Assembly: GCF_012524115.1 (NCBI RefSeq)
Contig: NZ_JAAZWB010000049.1
Span: 1-64,000 of the forward strand
Direction of reading: 5' to 3'
Origin: Bacillus sp. RO1
Lineage (GTDB): Bacteria; Bacillota; Bacilli; Bacillales; Bacillaceae_I
DNA length: 64,000 nt
The stretch's first letter is position 1; the number at the start of each line of letters is the position of its first letter. The position numbers were made by a program, and so were the translations under genes. The notes under the pieces are model-generated. The model saw nothing but the letters and a program-made list of their open reading frames with translations, had not been told where the DNA came from and ran no database searches. Positions 63,353-64,000 of this stretch are shown here, one piece after another.

Positions 63353-63958
63353 TCAAAAGTTTAGTGGGAAAACGATGAGTAGCCATATATCAAATACAAG
63401 GTGGGAGATGATGACAAGAGCAAGAGAGTTTTTCCATACATATAAGGTGCCCCAAACTACACCTGCCGTAGCTGCTGCGGCAACTAACATTGGATTACCT
63501 GTCCAAATGTGAGCTAAGGCATACAGACATGCCCCTGCCACAACCCCAAAAAACTCTCCGTATCTTTCTACTAGCTTGGATTGAAGATACCATCTCCAAA
63601 AAAATTCCTCTCCTGGAATAATGATAAGAACCAATGCTACGTAATGCCACCAACTACTTGGCCCTACTATCAGATATAATTCTTCCACAAACATTATGAG
63701 CGGAAAGGGAAGTTCTTTTAGTACTAAATAGGTCAATAAAAATATTGCATATAATATGGATCCTGATAAAATACCATACGAGATATCCGAAAAATTGAAA
63801 TGTCTCATTAAAGGGCGTTCAATTTTCTTTTCATTTATACTAATAACAATAAGGATGAATAACGAAATAGGAAAGAGCGTCCAAAAATATTCAGTTAGCA
63901 GAAAGCTACCAGCAAGTAAAATGTTTGCTAATACCAAGAACATATATGTCTTTTTCAT
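63353..63958 (-). CDS. CPBP-family intramembrane metalloprotease
   Basis: A 201-residue membrane protein of the CAAX protease/bacteriocin-processing (CPBP, Abi) family. The motifs are EEFFWR (EExxxR) near residue 120, then ALAHIWTG and ISHLVFDIW supplying the histidines. Eight or so hydrophobic segments. Roles in this family range from bacteriocin immunity to peptide processing; none is indicated by the neighbours. ATG 63958 follows AGGAG. Its promoter region is cut by the window end. Confidence 0.88.
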   Translation of the reverse strand: MKKTYMFLVLANILLAGSFLLTEYFWTLFPISLFILIVISINEKKIERPLMRHFNFSDISYGILSGSILYAIFLLTYLVLKELPFPLIMFVEELYLIVGPSSWWHYVALVLIIIPGEEFFWRWYLQSKLVERYGEFFGVVAGACLYALAHIWTGNPMLVAAAATAGVVWGTLYVWKNSLALVIISHLVFDIWLLIVFPLNF

Positions 63959-64000
63959 CACAATTTTCTCCTAGTTTTGGGGTTGCCCTTATTTTAACAG

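Overview
The window looks like a chromosomal segment of a low-GC, endospore-forming Bacillaceae species. It carries GerA-type germination genes, an alpha/beta SASP gene with a sigma-G-like promoter, sigI/rsgI, spo0E, clpE with CtsR boxes, and S-box (SAM) riboswitches. From memory, the order ligD-ku / sigI-rsgI / sspD / ktrD / kinE-ogt / mtnAK / mtnU-mtnE-mtnWXBD / spo0E / clpE / ykvI follows the Bacillus subtilis ykoU-to-ykvI region. Clade-specific blocks are inserted between these genes. No rRNA, tRNA, CRISPR array, prophage or transposase gene was seen.

Layout. 0.5-3.2 kb: kynU-kynB and an anchored alpha/beta hydrolase. 3.2-6.9 kb (minus): a gerA-gerB-gerC receptor operon. 7.0-9.6 kb: a nuclease-helicase fusion and a small Fur-regulated-type protein. 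10-13.3 kb: an MscS channel and two orphan Opp-type permeases. 13.8-17.9 kb: a YeiH-family transporter, then Ku and LigD (end joining in spores). 18-19 kb: an SDR enzyme. 19.7-21.6 kb: sigI-rsgI. 21.7-26.2 kb: sspD, ktrD, a DUF3905-like protein, three tiny genes and a B12-radical SAM protein. 26.5-30.1 kb: a four-PAS KinE-like kinase, ogt and an ArsR-DUF2087 regulator. 30.2-39.1 kb: the complete methionine salvage pathway under two SAM riboswitches, with a cold-shock gene inside. 39.6-43.8 kb: CoA-disulfide reductase, a CbpA-like protein, a YibQ-type deacetylase, spo0E and a ZIP transporter. 44.1-49.2 kb: a PhnD/C/E/E-type ABC transporter and a frameshifted 5'-nucleotidase. 49.3-54.7 kb: MarR, an M3 oligopeptidase, a MurE paralogue, a deacetylase lipoprotein and a small lipoprotein. 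55.3-57.4 kb (minus): clpE. 57.6-61.5 kb: a SAM riboswitch with metY-metX-hom. 61.6-64 kb: ykvI, a duplicated ATP-synthase-c-like membrane protein and a CPBP protease.

Two things stand out beyond the genes. First, many intergenic spaces hold copies of a modular, inverted-repeat-ended element. One copy (13375-13592) is a 218-bp insertion with 15-bp terminal inverted repeats. It interrupts another copy and is flanked by an exact 8-bp duplication, so the family behaves like a MITE. Second, three gene ends have third codon positions restricted almost entirely to two bases. These are the marR 3' end (A/C), the pepF 5' end (G/T) and the ykvI 3' end (G/T). The first two face each other across a perfect 12+1+12 palindrome. 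This strand-switching pattern is what strand-specific transition mutation would leave, and I know of no description of it.
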